A stretch of DNA of 64,000 nt from UBA9160 sp035489755 (GCA_035489755.1 DATGZK010000077.1:186001-250000), one strand, 5' to 3'. Positions 34,874 to 44,096 are shown, counted from the first letter of the stretch. The notes: a model not told the origin generated them from the sequence alone. Program-made: numbers and translations.

Positions 34874-35809
34874 ATGACCCTCTACGCCTTGGCTCTCGAA
34901 CTCACCGCCGTGCTCGCGCTCTGGCTCACTCTCGGTGCCTGGCAACAGGACCGCGATCAGCCGGGTCGCTTGTGCTTTAGCGTCATGTGCTTCGCCGTGC
35001 TGGTGTGGTGCTCGGGCGAGCTTCTCCTCGCGCGCGGAGCGATCGATCTCGGGACAAGCGAGCGCGTGAAATATCTCGGAATCGTGACCTTGCCGGCTCT
35101 CTGGCTGGGTGTCGCCGCCCATCTGGCCCAGCTCCGCGTGGCGCAGCGTCTGCCCTGGTTCCCCGCAGCCTTGTTGGCGCCCGAGCTCCTCATCTACAGC
35201 ACGCTCTACATGGGTCCGTGGAGTTCGCTCTTCCTCTCGCCAGAAAACGACAGATTGGGACCGCTTTGGTGGGTGCACTGTGCATACGCCTACGCGCTCG
35301 TGTTCGCAGGGATCACGATCTGTCTTTTAACCGCGCTTCGCCCGGGATGGCCCTGGCGCAAACGCCGACTCGCGATCGGCATCGCGAGTCTTGTACCCCT
35401 CGCCGGGAACTTCGCGTACATCGTGAGCGACCTGCGCTTCGAGCACGATCCCACGCCCGCGCTCCTCGGAGCGTCGCTCTTGTTGCTGCGCCAAGCCCTA
35501 TTCCCCGGCGGTCTGCTGGACGTCCTGCCGATCGCACAGCGTGATCTCATCGATCATCTGCCGTTCGGCATGATCCTGAGCGATCAGAGCGGTGTCGTCA
35601 TCGACTTAAACGGCGCTGCGCGGCGGGGCCTCGCAATCTCGCGACTCGAGGCGCTCGGTCGGACCCTGGATGCCGTGCTCGGTCACGCCCCGTCCAGCAC
35701 GCGAATTGAGATCTCGCCGATCGAGCTGCGGGGCGGCACCCAGGCACGGTTGGCAGTTCTCGATTTCTCAGCGGCCGGGAAGGCGACACCCGCCGAGCGC
35801 GCTGCCTAG
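34874..35809 (+). CDS. 7TM-domain plus PAS protein without kinase domain
   Basis: 311 residues. About seven transmembrane helices (residues 5-225) with the WVHCAYAYAL and GNFAYIVSDLRF pattern of the N-terminal 7TM histidine-kinase domain (HisKA_7TM-like). A short PAS segment follows at about 230-305 (FGMILSDQSGVVIDLNGAARRGLAISRLEALGRTLD). Then the protein ends: there is no HisKA or ATPase domain. ATG 34874 has AAGGAGAG upstream. It shares the CTAG stop tetranucleotide with the convergent peptidase. It may act as a membrane sensor passing signal by protein contact, or be a natural truncation. Confidence 0.77.
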   Translation: MTLYALALELTAVLALWLTLGAWQQDRDQPGRLCFSVMCFAVLVWCSGELLLARGAIDLGTSERVKYLGIVTLPALWLGVAAHLAQLRVAQRLPWFPAALLAPELLIYSTLYMGPWSSLFLSPENDRLGPLWWVHCAYAYALVFAGITICLLTALRPGWPWRKRRLAIGIASLVPLAGNFAYIVSDLRFEHDPTPALLGASLLLLRQALFPGGLLDVLPIAQRDLIDHLPFGMILSDQSGVVIDLNGAARRGLAISRLEALGRTLDAVLGHAPSSTRIEISPIELRGGTQARLAVLDFSAAGKATPAERAA

Positions 35810-37221
35810 GATCCGAGCCGCCGAAGCGCCGCCTCGGAGAGCTCCGCCAGCAGATGCGCGGCTGCGCGCCCCGCCTTACGAAAGTCATCGAGATCGAGGC
35901 TCTCGTTCTCTCCGTGGGCGTTGCAGGACGGATCTTCGAGACCGAGCAGCAATGCCGGCGCGCCGCCCAGCACCTCGGCGAAAGGTCCCACAAAAGGGAT
36001 CGAACCGCCGCAGCCAATCACCGCCGGCTCGCGCCCAAATCCGAGACGAAGCGCGCGGCGCGCCGCGTCGAAGGCGGGGCCCACCGGCTCCGTGCGCCAG
36101 CCCGGAACCGCGGTCTCGCACCGGGTCTCGACGATCGCCCCCCACGGCGGATCGCGTTGCAAGAAGGCCGTTACGAGCTGACGCACCCGTTCGGCGTCCT
36201 GACCCGGTGCGAGGCGCACTCCGACGCGTGCACTGGCTTCCGCCAGCAGCTGGTTGGCCGCCGTGGCAAGCGGCATTCCTTCGAGGGCTGTGAGCGCTAC
36301 GGCGGGGCGCATCCACAGCCGCTCGTAGGGCGAGCGCTCCGCGTCGCCGGCGAGGCGCAGACCCGCGAGAAGACCTCCCTCGCGCCGGAAGATGGCCTCG
36401 TCGAAGGGCAGGGCGGCGATGCGCGCGCGCTCGGCGGCTGCGAGTTCAGGCACGTCGTCGTCGAGACCGAGCACAGCGACCCGCCCGGCTGCGTCGAACA
36501 GTCGGGCAAGCAGACAGACCAGCGCGCTTGCGGCATCGACCACCGGCCCGCCCCACATACCGCTGTGTAGTGGGTGATCAAGCGCCCGTACGGTCACGTC
36601 GATCGCGACCAGGCCGCGCAAGCTCGTCGTGAGCGACGGGAGACCGGTGGCGAGGTTCGCGGTATCGGAGAGCACGATTACGTCGGCTTTGAGACGCTCC
36701 CGGTGCGTAGCCAGGAACGTGGCGAGATGAGCGGACCCGATTTCCTCTTCACCTTCGACCACAAATTTCACGTGAACGGGGAGCTGGCCCGTGGCCTCGA
36801 GCCACGCGCGCAGCGCCGCGAGGTGGAGCATCACCCCGGCCTTGTCGTCCACCACGCCGCGGCCGTACAGGCGTCCGTCACGGCGTACGGTGGGATCGAA
36901 CGCAGGAGTCTCCCAACGCTCCTCCCGGCCGGGCGGCTGTACATCGTGGTGTGCATAGAGCAGAACCGTCGGTGCGTCGGGACTTTCGGCGCGCCTTTCG
37001 CCCACGACGTAGGGGTGGGCATCCGGGATGCGCACCACATCGACACACTCGAGCCCCGCCCCGGAGAAGAGCTCAGCGACGCGCTCTGCGGAGCGCACCA
37101 CGTGCGTTGGGTCGAAGCCTGCCGCCGACACGCTGGGAATCCGAGCCAGACCGATCAGGTCAGCAAGCGTCCGCTCGAAGCCGCGCTCGAGTGCGACAAG
37201 GACGGCAGCGGGAGCAGCCAT
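35806..37221 (-). CDS. M20 family metallopeptidase (dipeptidase-like)
   Basis: 471 residues. Zinc ligands: LLYAHHDVQP (His), GRGVVDDKAG (Asp bridging), EGEEEIGS (catalytic Glu pair), VLSDTANL, and the late HGENESLD (His). The lid domain lies between, at about 200-360. Family members hydrolyse dipeptides or acylated amino acids in the cytosol. Start: ATG 37221 (MAAPAAVL), with GTG 37233 also possible. It is divergent from the alpha/beta hydrolase across 33 bases. Confidence 0.9.
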   Translation of the reverse strand: MAAPAAVLVALERGFERTLADLIGLARIPSVSAAGFDPTHVVRSAERVAELFSGAGLECVDVVRIPDAHPYVVGERRAESPDAPTVLLYAHHDVQPPGREERWETPAFDPTVRRDGRLYGRGVVDDKAGVMLHLAALRAWLEATGQLPVHVKFVVEGEEEIGSAHLATFLATHRERLKADVIVLSDTANLATGLPSLTTSLRGLVAIDVTVRALDHPLHSGMWGGPVVDAASALVCLLARLFDAAGRVAVLGLDDDVPELAAAERARIAALPFDEAIFRREGGLLAGLRLAGDAERSPYERLWMRPAVALTALEGMPLATAANQLLAEASARVGVRLAPGQDAERVRQLVTAFLQRDPPWGAIVETRCETAVPGWRTEPVGPAFDAARRALRLGFGREPAVIGCGGSIPFVGPFAEVLGGAPALLLGLEDPSCNAHGENESLDLDDFRKAGRAAAHLLAELSEAALRRLGS

Positions 37222-37254
37222 GCGAGCGCGCACGGTAGCCGTTAGAGTGATGGG

Positions 37255-38121
37255 ATGGAACCGCGTTCCTGGCTCGTGCCGGCCTGCGACGGAATCGAAC
37301 TCCAAGTGCTGTCGTGGAGTGACGCTGGCGTGCCGCTTGTCATGCTCCACGGCTTCGGAAACGACGCACACGTCTGGGATGACTTCGCTCCGGCCGTAGC
37401 ACCCTACTACCGCACGCTCGCCTTCGATCTGCGAGGCCACGGCGATTCGAGTCGCGATCCACAGCTGCGCTATGACCACGAAACCATGGCGTCGGATGTG
37501 ATCGCCGTCACAGAAGTGCTGGACGTGAGCCGCTTTGTGCTGATGGGCCACTCGATGGGGGGCCGCGTCGCGATGCGGGTTGCCGGCAAGCATCCCGAGC
37601 GGCTCGCGGGTTTCGTGATCGTCGACGCCGGCCCTGAACTCGACGCGCGCGGCGTTTCACGGATTCGATCCGACGCGGTGTCAGACAAGCCCGCGTCCTT
37701 CGCGTCGGCCTCCGAGTACGAGGTCTCCCTCTCCCGCTCCTATCCCCTGGCAAAACCCCACGTCCTCGCGCGGATGGCGCGCTTCGGGCTGCGCCGCGGC
37801 GCGGACGGGCGCCTTGAGCCGAAGACCGATCCGGCCTTCTTCCGCGGCTGGGAGCACGAGTCTTCTGAGGACGCTGCGCGACGCGCTGCGGAGGAGGCGG
37901 CGGCGCTGTGGGCTGCCCTCGCCCGCACCCCCTGTCCAACCCTCGTGGTGCGCGGCGCCGCATCCGACGTCCTTTCCCCGGAGGTGGCGGATCGCATGGC
38001 GGAGCAGGTGCTGCCTCGCGGCTCGCTGGTTGTTGTTCCGCGCGCCGGACACTCGGTGATGCTGGACAACCCTGACGGGTTCCGGGAGGCAGTCACGAGT
38101 TTCGTCCTCGGCGACGCTTGA
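37255..38121 (+). CDS. Alpha/beta hydrolase
   Basis: 288 residues. VMLHGFGNDAHVWDDFAPAVAP (oxyanion hole), MGHSMGGRVAMRVA (Ser nucleophile elbow), and PRAGHSVMLDNPDGF (catalytic His) are all present; the acid is likely near VVRGAASDVLS. No signal peptide. Closest in style to 3-oxoadipate enol-lactonase or haloperoxidase-type hydrolases. It lies 60 bases upstream of hpnM in the same direction, so may be cotranscribed with the hopanoid genes; a hydrolase function there is unproven. Confidence 0.86.
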   Translation: MEPRSWLVPACDGIELQVLSWSDAGVPLVMLHGFGNDAHVWDDFAPAVAPYYRTLAFDLRGHGDSSRDPQLRYDHETMASDVIAVTEVLDVSRFVLMGHSMGGRVAMRVAGKHPERLAGFVIVDAGPELDARGVSRIRSDAVSDKPASFASASEYEVSLSRSYPLAKPHVLARMARFGLRRGADGRLEPKTDPAFFRGWEHESSEDAARRAAEEAAALWAALARTPCPTLVVRGAASDVLSPEVADRMAEQVLPRGSLVVVPRAGHSVMLDNPDGFREAVTSFVLGDA

Positions 38122-38139
38122 CGCTAATCTCGGTGTGCA

Positions 38140-38156
38140 GGCGCGCTGCGCGCGCC
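38140..38156. other. GC-rich hairpin between hydrolase and hpnM
   Basis: GGCGCGC-TGC-GCGCGCC forms a perfect 7-base stem, 19 bases after the stop codon, with no T run after it. It may attenuate or help stabilise mRNA rather than terminate. Confidence 0.35.
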
Positions 38157-38181
38157 ATGATGGAAACTCGGGGATCCCGCG

Positions 38182-38820
38182 ATGCCGATCGCCCACAAGT
38201 TTGTGCGCTCCTCTGCGCTCCTGTGTGCGTTCCTCCTCGCACGGGGTGCGGACGCAGAGAGTTCGATCGCGCCGACGACACCCGGCGCTGTGATCGAGCG
38301 ATTGCATGCCGCGCTGCTCGAGTCAATGAAACAAGCCACCACGCTCGGCTACGAGGGACGGCGCGAGAAGCTTGCTCCCATCGTCGAGCAAACCTACGAC
38401 CTTCCATTCATGGCAAAGGTGGCCACCGGGAAGTACTGGAAGGAGCTCGACCCCGCCGCGCAGCAGCGCTTCATCGATACCTTTACGCGCCTCACGATCG
38501 CGAACTACGCGGGCCGGTTTAATGGCTACGATGGGGAGAGTTTCGTCTTCGTCTCGGAGGGGGACGGTGGCCAAAACACAGCGCTCGTGCGGACCAAGCT
38601 CGTGCCCAAGGACGACTCCCCGATCCAGCTCGACTACCGGCTCCGCAACGTGGATGGATCATGGCGCATCATCGACGTCTATCTGAACGGCACGGTGAGC
38701 GAGCTCGCGCTGCACAGAGCCGAGTACTCGGCGAAGATCGAACGGGAAGGCTTCGACGCCTTGCTCAACGCCCTCGACGAAAAGATCGCGGCGCTCGCTG
38801 CCGGCAAAGCGGCGGACTGA
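38182..38820 (+). CDS. hpnM: HpnM-type ABC transport auxiliary protein (MlaC/Ttg2D-like)
   Basis: 212 residues. Signal peptide (about 1-26), then the Ttg2D/MlaC pattern: REKLAPIVEQTYDLPFMAKVATGKYW, LDPAAQQRFIDTFTRLTIANYAGRF, and DGSWRIIDVYLNGTVS. MlaC proteins carry phospholipids across the periplasm; HpnM is its relative in hopanoid operons, thought to help move hopanoids to the outer membrane. It is the first hpn gene here and sits 11 bases ahead of hpnL. The start has a GGGGA site. Confidence 0.9.
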   Translation: MPIAHKFVRSSALLCAFLLARGADAESSIAPTTPGAVIERLHAALLESMKQATTLGYEGRREKLAPIVEQTYDLPFMAKVATGKYWKELDPAAQQRFIDTFTRLTIANYAGRFNGYDGESFVFVSEGDGGQNTALVRTKLVPKDDSPIQLDYRLRNVDGSWRIIDVYLNGTVSELALHRAEYSAKIEREGFDALLNALDEKIAALAAGKAAD

Positions 38821-38831
38821 CGGCACCGGGC

Positions 38832-39899
38832 GTGAAGAATATTCACACGCTGCTGCTCGGGCTTGGGGCGACTTGTCTCGCATTTCTGGTGTGGGAGATC
38901 GGCCCGGGGACGCTCTGGCACGACACCGTAACGCTCGGTTGGGGCGCGGCCCTGATCATTTCGGTGGCTGCGATCGAGCAGCTCCTGCACACGCTCGCCT
39001 GGCAGCGCTGCTTCGAGCCGGCCGAAAGGCCGAGCCTGATGCGCCTTTACGGCGCGCACCTTGCCGGAGGCGCGATCAATATCGTGACGCCGACCGCAAC
39101 GCTGGGCGGCGAGCTCGTGCGCGGGGGGCTCCTTCCCGGTGTGCCGGGGGCGCTGGCTGCGGCGACGGTGACCGTGGACCGGCTCGCCTACGCACTAGCC
39201 GATACGAGCCTCGGGGTCCTCGGTCTTCTCGTCCTGCTCAAGGCACCGTCGCTCGGCGGCCTGGCACACCTGGCAATCGCCGCCGCCGCCGCGCTCTTCC
39301 TGACGGGGATCGGGATCTTCTGGGCATTGCAGCGCAATGGCCGCCTGCTCTCTCGGATCGTCGGGCACCCGATCGTGCGGCGGATTTGCGGGCCGACATT
39401 CGCCGAGGGACTTAGCACCGGCTCCGCTTCGGTGGACCTGCGGATCGCGACCTTCCACGCCGAGCGTACGAGCGCCCTGCTCGCTGCGATCGCGCTCCAT
39501 ATCGCGGGCTCCCTGATGGGTGCCGTGCAGCTGGGACTCTTTTTCTTCTTCGTGTCCGCTCCTGCCACACCCTTCATGACGATTGAGGTCTTTTTGGTGG
39601 GGATTGCTCTGGACCTTTTCTCCTTCTTCATACCCGCACGCCTCGGGGCACAGGAAGGCGCGCGCATGCTCGCGGTCTCCCTGGTGGGCCTAGAGCCGGC
39701 CCTTGGCCTGCTCTTCTCGCTCGTGCTGCGGGTTGAGCAAGTGGCCTGGGCGGGGATCGGGCTCGGCCTCTATTCTTTGCTGGTGCCGCGCGGGAGGGCA
39801 ACGCGGCAGGCCTCGCGCTTGCAAACCCTGGACCTACAGTCGGGTGCAGCTGAACCCCTGCCCGAGCCCGGCTTGACACCAGGCGAGGAGGCGGGGTAG
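38832..39899 (+). CDS. hpnL: HpnL, flippase-like hopanoid-associated membrane protein
   Basis: 355 residues with about eight hydrophobic helices. VKNIHTLLLGLGATCLAFLV opens the protein and HLAGGAINIVTPTATLGGELVRGGLL and FFIPARLGAQEGARMLA are signature blocks of the lysylphosphatidylglycerol-synthase/flippase-like TIGR03476 family found in hopanoid clusters. Presumed inner-membrane transporter or flippase for hopanoid lipids. GTG start, 11 bases after hpnM. The C-terminus ends in a polar tail. Confidence 0.88.
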   Translation: MKNIHTLLLGLGATCLAFLVWEIGPGTLWHDTVTLGWGAALIISVAAIEQLLHTLAWQRCFEPAERPSLMRLYGAHLAGGAINIVTPTATLGGELVRGGLLPGVPGALAAATVTVDRLAYALADTSLGVLGLLVLLKAPSLGGLAHLAIAAAAALFLTGIGIFWALQRNGRLLSRIVGHPIVRRICGPTFAEGLSTGSASVDLRIATFHAERTSALLAAIALHIAGSLMGAVQLGLFFFFVSAPATPFMTIEVFLVGIALDLFSFFIPARLGAQEGARMLAVSLVGLEPALGLLFSLVLRVEQVAWAGIGLGLYSLLVPRGRATRQASRLQTLDLQSGAAEPLPEPGLTPGEEAG

Positions 39900-39929
39900 C
39901 AAGAGGCCCATTCGAGCCAGGAGGGGTGA

Positions 39930-40739
39930 GTGCTCACGCGCCGAAGCTTCTTCCAACGCCTTCTCGCCAATCGGGAAGCGCGAGAGTTCCTGATGAACTC
40001 GCTCGCTGTAGGCGAGGCGGACAGCGCCGTCGATCTCGATCGCATTGCTGAGCATGTCCAAGACGAAGCCCTTTCACGCAGGATCTATCGCCACCATGCC
40101 GAGGAAAAGCGCCATGCGCGCCTCTTTGGCAGGCGGCTGTCTGAGCTCGGCTTCCTGCCCCAGCCGCTCCCGCCGGAGCTGGACTACGAACGCTACGTGC
40201 AGCGCTTCGGGATGGGCACGCCGAAAGCTCGGATCGACGATCCGCGTCCGTTCGACGAAGACGACATCATCCTGTTCTTCGCGGGAAGCAAGGCGGGCGA
40301 AGAGCGGGCCTGCGCTGAGATGGAGGGGTTAATCGAGGCCCTCGCTGAGGACCCCGAGACGGTGACGCTCTTGCGCGCGATCCACGCCGACGAGATCCGT
40401 CACGTCTCGTATGCGACAGAGGAGCTGCAGCGGATCGCCGGCCTCGGCGGCCGTGCCAAGGTGCTTCGAACGCTGCGTGCGGCGCGGCGCGCAGAAGCGC
40501 GCGCGCACCGTCACGTGAGCCGCGCCTTCATGCGCCATCTCATGCGAATGCTCGACTATCCGAGCTGGATCCAGATGCTGGCTGGCATTGGAATCGATCT
40601 CGGGTTCGCCGTGCGCTGGCTCTTCCCCGGAGGTCTCGACCAGCCGATCATTGCGAACGCTATGCCGACACCCGCCGACCGCCTACCCGCTTGCCCGTCC
40701 GCCGCCGACTCGACAGCGGTGGCCGAGTCGGCCCGATGA
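39930..40739 (+). CDS. Ferritin-like di-iron protein in hopanoid operon
   Basis: 269 residues. The four-helix di-iron ligand set is complete: Glu in LAVGEAD (helix 1), EEKRH in HHAEEKRHARLF (ExxH, helix 2), Glu in AGEERACAEMEGL (helix 3), and DEIRH in HADEIRHVSYATEEL (ExxH, helix 4). A hydrophobic stretch (about 215-240, MLAGIGIDLGFAVRW) lies after them and suggests membrane association. GTG 39930 has GGAGGGG just upstream. Its stop overlaps hpnJ's ATG (ATGA). Ferritin-like oxygenases and desaturases use such sites; the tight coupling to hpnJ suggests a role in hopanoid head-group or ring modification, or electron supply. That link is inference. Confidence 0.82.
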   Translation: MLTRRSFFQRLLANREAREFLMNSLAVGEADSAVDLDRIAEHVQDEALSRRIYRHHAEEKRHARLFGRRLSELGFLPQPLPPELDYERYVQRFGMGTPKARIDDPRPFDEDDIILFFAGSKAGEERACAEMEGLIEALAEDPETVTLLRAIHADEIRHVSYATEELQRIAGLGGRAKVLRTLRAARRAEARAHRHVSRAFMRHLMRMLDYPSWIQMLAGIGIDLGFAVRWLFPGGLDQPIIANAMPTPADRLPACPSAADSTAVAESAR

Positions 40740-42163
40740 AGACGCTCTTTCTAAACCCGCCGTCCTACGACGGTTTCGATGGCGGCGCAGGCTCCCGATA
40801 CCAGGCTCGGCGGGAGATCAAGTCCTTTTGGTATCCGACCTGGCTCGCTCAGGCCGCCTCGCTCGTGCCCGGTTCCCGATTGATCGATGCGCCGCCCGAC
40901 GAGCTCGGGATTGACGCTGTCATCGAGCAGGCCGAAGGGTACGACCTCACGATCATCCACACCTCGACGCCCTCGGTCGTGCAGGACGGCAAGACCGCGG
41001 CGCGGCTCCGTGAAGCGCATCCCCGCATGACGATCGGCTTCGTGGGTGCGCACACCATGGTCCAGCCGGAGGAAACGCTGCGCATTGCGCCCGCGGTCGA
41101 CTTCGTTGGAACCGGGGAGTTCGACTACGCCGTACGGGACGTCGCTGCGGGGTTACCGCTCGAGTCCGTGACGGGCATCTGCTGGCGAGCGCCCGACGGC
41201 ACGCTGGTTCGCAACGCTCCCCAAGCGCCGATTCACGACCTCGACTCATTCCCGTTCGTGACCGACGTCTACGCGCGCAACCTCACGATTGAGCGCTATT
41301 ACATCGGCTATCTGCAGCATCCCTACGTCTCGCTCTACACGGGCCGAGGCTGCCGTAGCCGATGCACCTTCTGCCTCTGGCCGCAGACCATCGCAGGCCA
41401 CGTCTACCGCACGCGCAGCGTCGAGCATGTGGTGGCGGAGATGGCCCATGCCAAACAGCTGTTCCCGCAAGTGAAGGAGTTCTTCTTCGACGACGACACC
41501 TTCACCGATGACCGACCGAGAGCGGAGGCCATCGCTCGCGGGCTCGGGCGGGTTGGGATCACTTGGTCGTGCAATGCAAAGGCCAACGTGCCGCGCGAAA
41601 CGCTGCAGATCATGAAGGAGAACGGGCTGCGCCTTCTCCTCGTGGGGTTCGAGTCGGGCAACCAGGAGATCCTGAACAACATCCGCAAGGGCACGAAGAT
41701 TGAGCGCGCCCGTGAGTTTGCGCGCGACTGTAAGGATCTCGGGATCCTAATTCATGGAACCTTCATCATCGGATTGCCTGGCGAAACACCCGAGACGATC
41801 GAGCGTACGATTGCGTTCGCGAAGGAGGTCGATCCCTACAGCCTGCAGGTATCGCTCGCGGCACCGTATCCCGGGACCGCACTCTACGCGCAAGCGAAGG
41901 AGAACGGCTGGCTGCGGGGCGACCGCGCGGCCGGACTGGTCGAAGAGCACGGCATCCAGGAGGCCGTGCTGCGCTACGAGAATCTCTCGAGCGAACAGAT
42001 GCACGAAGCGCTCGAACGCTTCTACCGTGCCTATTACCTGCGACCCCGCCCAATCCTGCGCATCGTGCGGGACATGCTGCGCGACCGCGAGGTGATGTGG
42101 CGGCGCCTGCGCGAGGGTCGCGAGTTCTTCTCGTTCATGGCGCAGCGCCGCCACCCATCTTAA
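40736..42163 (+). CDS. hpnJ: HpnJ, B12-binding radical SAM protein of hopanoid side-chain synthesis
   Basis: 475 residues. The N-terminal 130 residues are a B12-binding-type domain (TIIHTSTPSVVQDGKTAARLREAH, FVGAHTMVQPEETL, VGTGEFDYAV). The radical SAM core has CRSRCTFC, then FFFDDDTFTDDRPRAE and LVGFESGNQEIL. It matches TIGR03471 HpnJ. From published work on Burkholderia, HpnJ contracts the glucosamine ring of bacteriohopanetetrol glucosamine to a cyclitol ether. ATG 40736 overlaps the ferritin-like stop; hpnK follows 5 bases after. Confidence 0.94.
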   Translation: MKTLFLNPPSYDGFDGGAGSRYQARREIKSFWYPTWLAQAASLVPGSRLIDAPPDELGIDAVIEQAEGYDLTIIHTSTPSVVQDGKTAARLREAHPRMTIGFVGAHTMVQPEETLRIAPAVDFVGTGEFDYAVRDVAAGLPLESVTGICWRAPDGTLVRNAPQAPIHDLDSFPFVTDVYARNLTIERYYIGYLQHPYVSLYTGRGCRSRCTFCLWPQTIAGHVYRTRSVEHVVAEMAHAKQLFPQVKEFFFDDDTFTDDRPRAEAIARGLGRVGITWSCNAKANVPRETLQIMKENGLRLLLVGFESGNQEILNNIRKGTKIERAREFARDCKDLGILIHGTFIIGLPGETPETIERTIAFAKEVDPYSLQVSLAAPYPGTALYAQAKENGWLRGDRAAGLVEEHGIQEAVLRYENLSSEQMHEALERFYRAYYLRPRPILRIVRDMLRDREVMWRRLREGREFFSFMAQRRHPS

Positions 42164-42168
42164 CGGGC

Positions 42169-43008
42169 GTGGCGGGGCGTCTCCTCGTCACCGGCGACGA
42201 TCTCGGCGCGAGCAGCGCCGTGAACGCGTCGATCGTGCGTTGCCACCGCGAGGGCATCCTCACCAGCGCGAGCCTGATGGTTGCCGAGCCGGCGGCTGGG
42301 GAAGCCGTGACGCTGATCAGCGAGTTCCCAGGGCTCGGAACGGGGCTCCACATTGTGCTCTGCGACGGCGCAGCCGCGAGTCCGCCGCGGGCGATTCCCG
42401 ACCTTGCCGACAGCAAGGGACAGCTCCCGTCGAGCGCCCTACGCGCGGGTCTGCGGGATTGGGTGCACCGGCGCCGGCTGCGCGGCCAGCTCGAATACGA
42501 GGTCCGCACCCAGTTCGAGCGCTACGCCAAAACCGGCCTTCCCTTCGATCACGTCGACGGGCACCACCATTTGCACATGCATCCTGTGGTGTTTGAAATC
42601 GTGCAGCGCTGCATGGAGGAACATCGGGTCCCGTGCGTGCGGCTGATGCGAGAAAGCCGCGCTGCACGTCCGCCGAACGGCAGTCCCACCGAAGAGCTCG
42701 TGCCCGCTATCTTCTCGGCGCTGGCTCGGCATCACCGGCGTCGCCTCCGGCGCTCTGGGCAGATCCGGACCGCAGATGAAGTGTGGGGGCTCCGGGCCAC
42801 AGGGCGGCTCGACACTGCGCTGTTATGCCGCATGGTGCGGCGCATGCGCGTGCACACCTTGGAGTTATTCACGCATCCGAGAGAAGACACGGAGCAGGGG
42901 CGTCTCGAAGAGCAGGCGCTGTGTGCTCCGGAGGTGCGGCAGATGATCGCGGACGCGGGCTACGAGCTCGTCAGCACCCGGACGCTCGGCAGGGAGGCGC
43001 TCGGTTGA
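42169..43008 (+). CDS. hpnK: HpnK, YdjC/ChbG-type deacetylase
   Basis: 279 residues. LLVTGDDLGASSAVNASIVRC is the YdjC metal-binding start (Asp-Asp), and DHVDGHHHLHMHPVVFEIV gives the His cluster. TIGR03473 family. It deacetylates the N-acetylglucosaminyl bacteriohopanetetrol made by HpnI, exposing glucosamine for HpnJ. GTG 42169 is used; upstream codons belong to hpnJ. The stop TGA overlaps the TTG start of hpnI. Confidence 0.9.
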   Translation: MAGRLLVTGDDLGASSAVNASIVRCHREGILTSASLMVAEPAAGEAVTLISEFPGLGTGLHIVLCDGAAASPPRAIPDLADSKGQLPSSALRAGLRDWVHRRRLRGQLEYEVRTQFERYAKTGLPFDHVDGHHHLHMHPVVFEIVQRCMEEHRVPCVRLMRESRAARPPNGSPTEELVPAIFSALARHHRRRLRRSGQIRTADEVWGLRATGRLDTALLCRMVRRMRVHTLELFTHPREDTEQGRLEEQALCAPEVRQMIADAGYELVSTRTLGREALG

Positions 43009-44084
43009 GCGCGCTGGCTCTCATTGCCACCGTGTGGTTTGCGGCGGCGCTCGTCTATCGCGCCCTCTCCATGCGTGCCCTTTCCACACTCTGCCGCGTC
43101 GAGGACCTCGACTTCGATCCGGTGCCGCCCGAGGGCGCCCTCGTGGCGTTTCGACCACTCCACGGATTCCTGACGCGCCTTGAGCACTCGCTCGAGACTC
43201 TCTGGCGAGCTGCGGCGCGCGGCGGCTTGCGCGTGATCGTAGGCTCCGCGGATCGCAAGGATCCGGCGCTCCGCGTGGCAGCGCGTGTGGCAGCTCGTTT
43301 CCCGGGGGTGCGATCGGAGATCCGTGTCGCGCCAGGTCCTGAAGGCTTGAACCGCAAGCTCGCGAACCTGATTCAAATGTCGGAGGGGATCGATGACGAC
43401 CTGCTTCTGCTGAGCGATGCCGACATCGGCGTGCCCGAAGACTACGTCCTGCGCCTCACACGGCCCTTCAAGGATGCCGACGTCGGCCTCGTGACCTGTC
43501 CCTACCGAAGCGTCCCCGCCGCGGGTTTTGCCAGTCGCATCGACGCCCTGATCACCAACTCCCATTTCTTGCCCAGCGCTTGCCTTGCGACCCAGCTGGA
43601 GGGGCTGCACTTCGCGCTCGGCGCGACGATCGCCGTGCGGGCAACCGCGCTCGCCGAGGCCGGCGGCTTCGAGGCGTTGCTGAGTACGCCGGCCGACGAC
43701 TTTCTGCTCGCCCGGCACATTGAACGCGCCGGTTGGCGCCTTGCTTGGTCGCCCATGGTGGTGGACCACTTGCTCGAACCGGAAGGCTGGGCTGCGGCGG
43801 CGCGCCGGCACCTGCGCTGGGCCCGTGTCGTGCGGCACATGCGCCCCCTCGGCTATGCCGGACAGCTCGTTACGCACGGAAGCGTCCCCGCGCTCATCCT
43901 CGCAGCCGTCGGCGCGGGTGTGTGGATCCCGTGCGCGTGGTGGGTACTCGAGGGCGTGTGGCTTTGGCGCCGGCGCGAGACGCTCGGTTTGCGCCCCGGC
44001 GACCTCGCCGCGATCCCGCTCGCGGACTTGCTCGCGTTTGCAATTTTTCTAGGAGGAACCCGAGGACGCGCGAGGCCGAGCTAA
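43005..44084 (+). CDS. hpnI: HpnI, hopanoid glycosyltransferase
   Basis: 359 residues, TIGR03472. N-terminal membrane helix, then a GT2 fold: VIVGSADRKDPALRVAARVAA, VAPGPEGLNRKLANL, LLLLSDADIGVPEDYVLRL (the DxD metal motif), then ALLSTPADDFLLARHIERAGWRL and a C-terminal membrane helix. HpnI adds N-acetylglucosamine to bacteriohopanetetrol. TTG 43005 with AGGGAGG upstream, overlapping the HpnK stop. Order J-K-I matches the known cluster for cyclitol ether. Confidence 0.92.
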   Translation: MSALALIATVWFAAALVYRALSMRALSTLCRVEDLDFDPVPPEGALVAFRPLHGFLTRLEHSLETLWRAAARGGLRVIVGSADRKDPALRVAARVAARFPGVRSEIRVAPGPEGLNRKLANLIQMSEGIDDDLLLLSDADIGVPEDYVLRLTRPFKDADVGLVTCPYRSVPAAGFASRIDALITNSHFLPSACLATQLEGLHFALGATIAVRATALAEAGGFEALLSTPADDFLLARHIERAGWRLAWSPMVVDHLLEPEGWAAAARRHLRWARVVRHMRPLGYAGQLVTHGSVPALILAAVGAGVWIPCAWWVLEGVWLWRRRETLGLRPGDLAAIPLADLLAFAIFLGGTRGRARPS

Positions 44085-44096
44085 GCCCGCGCAGTC

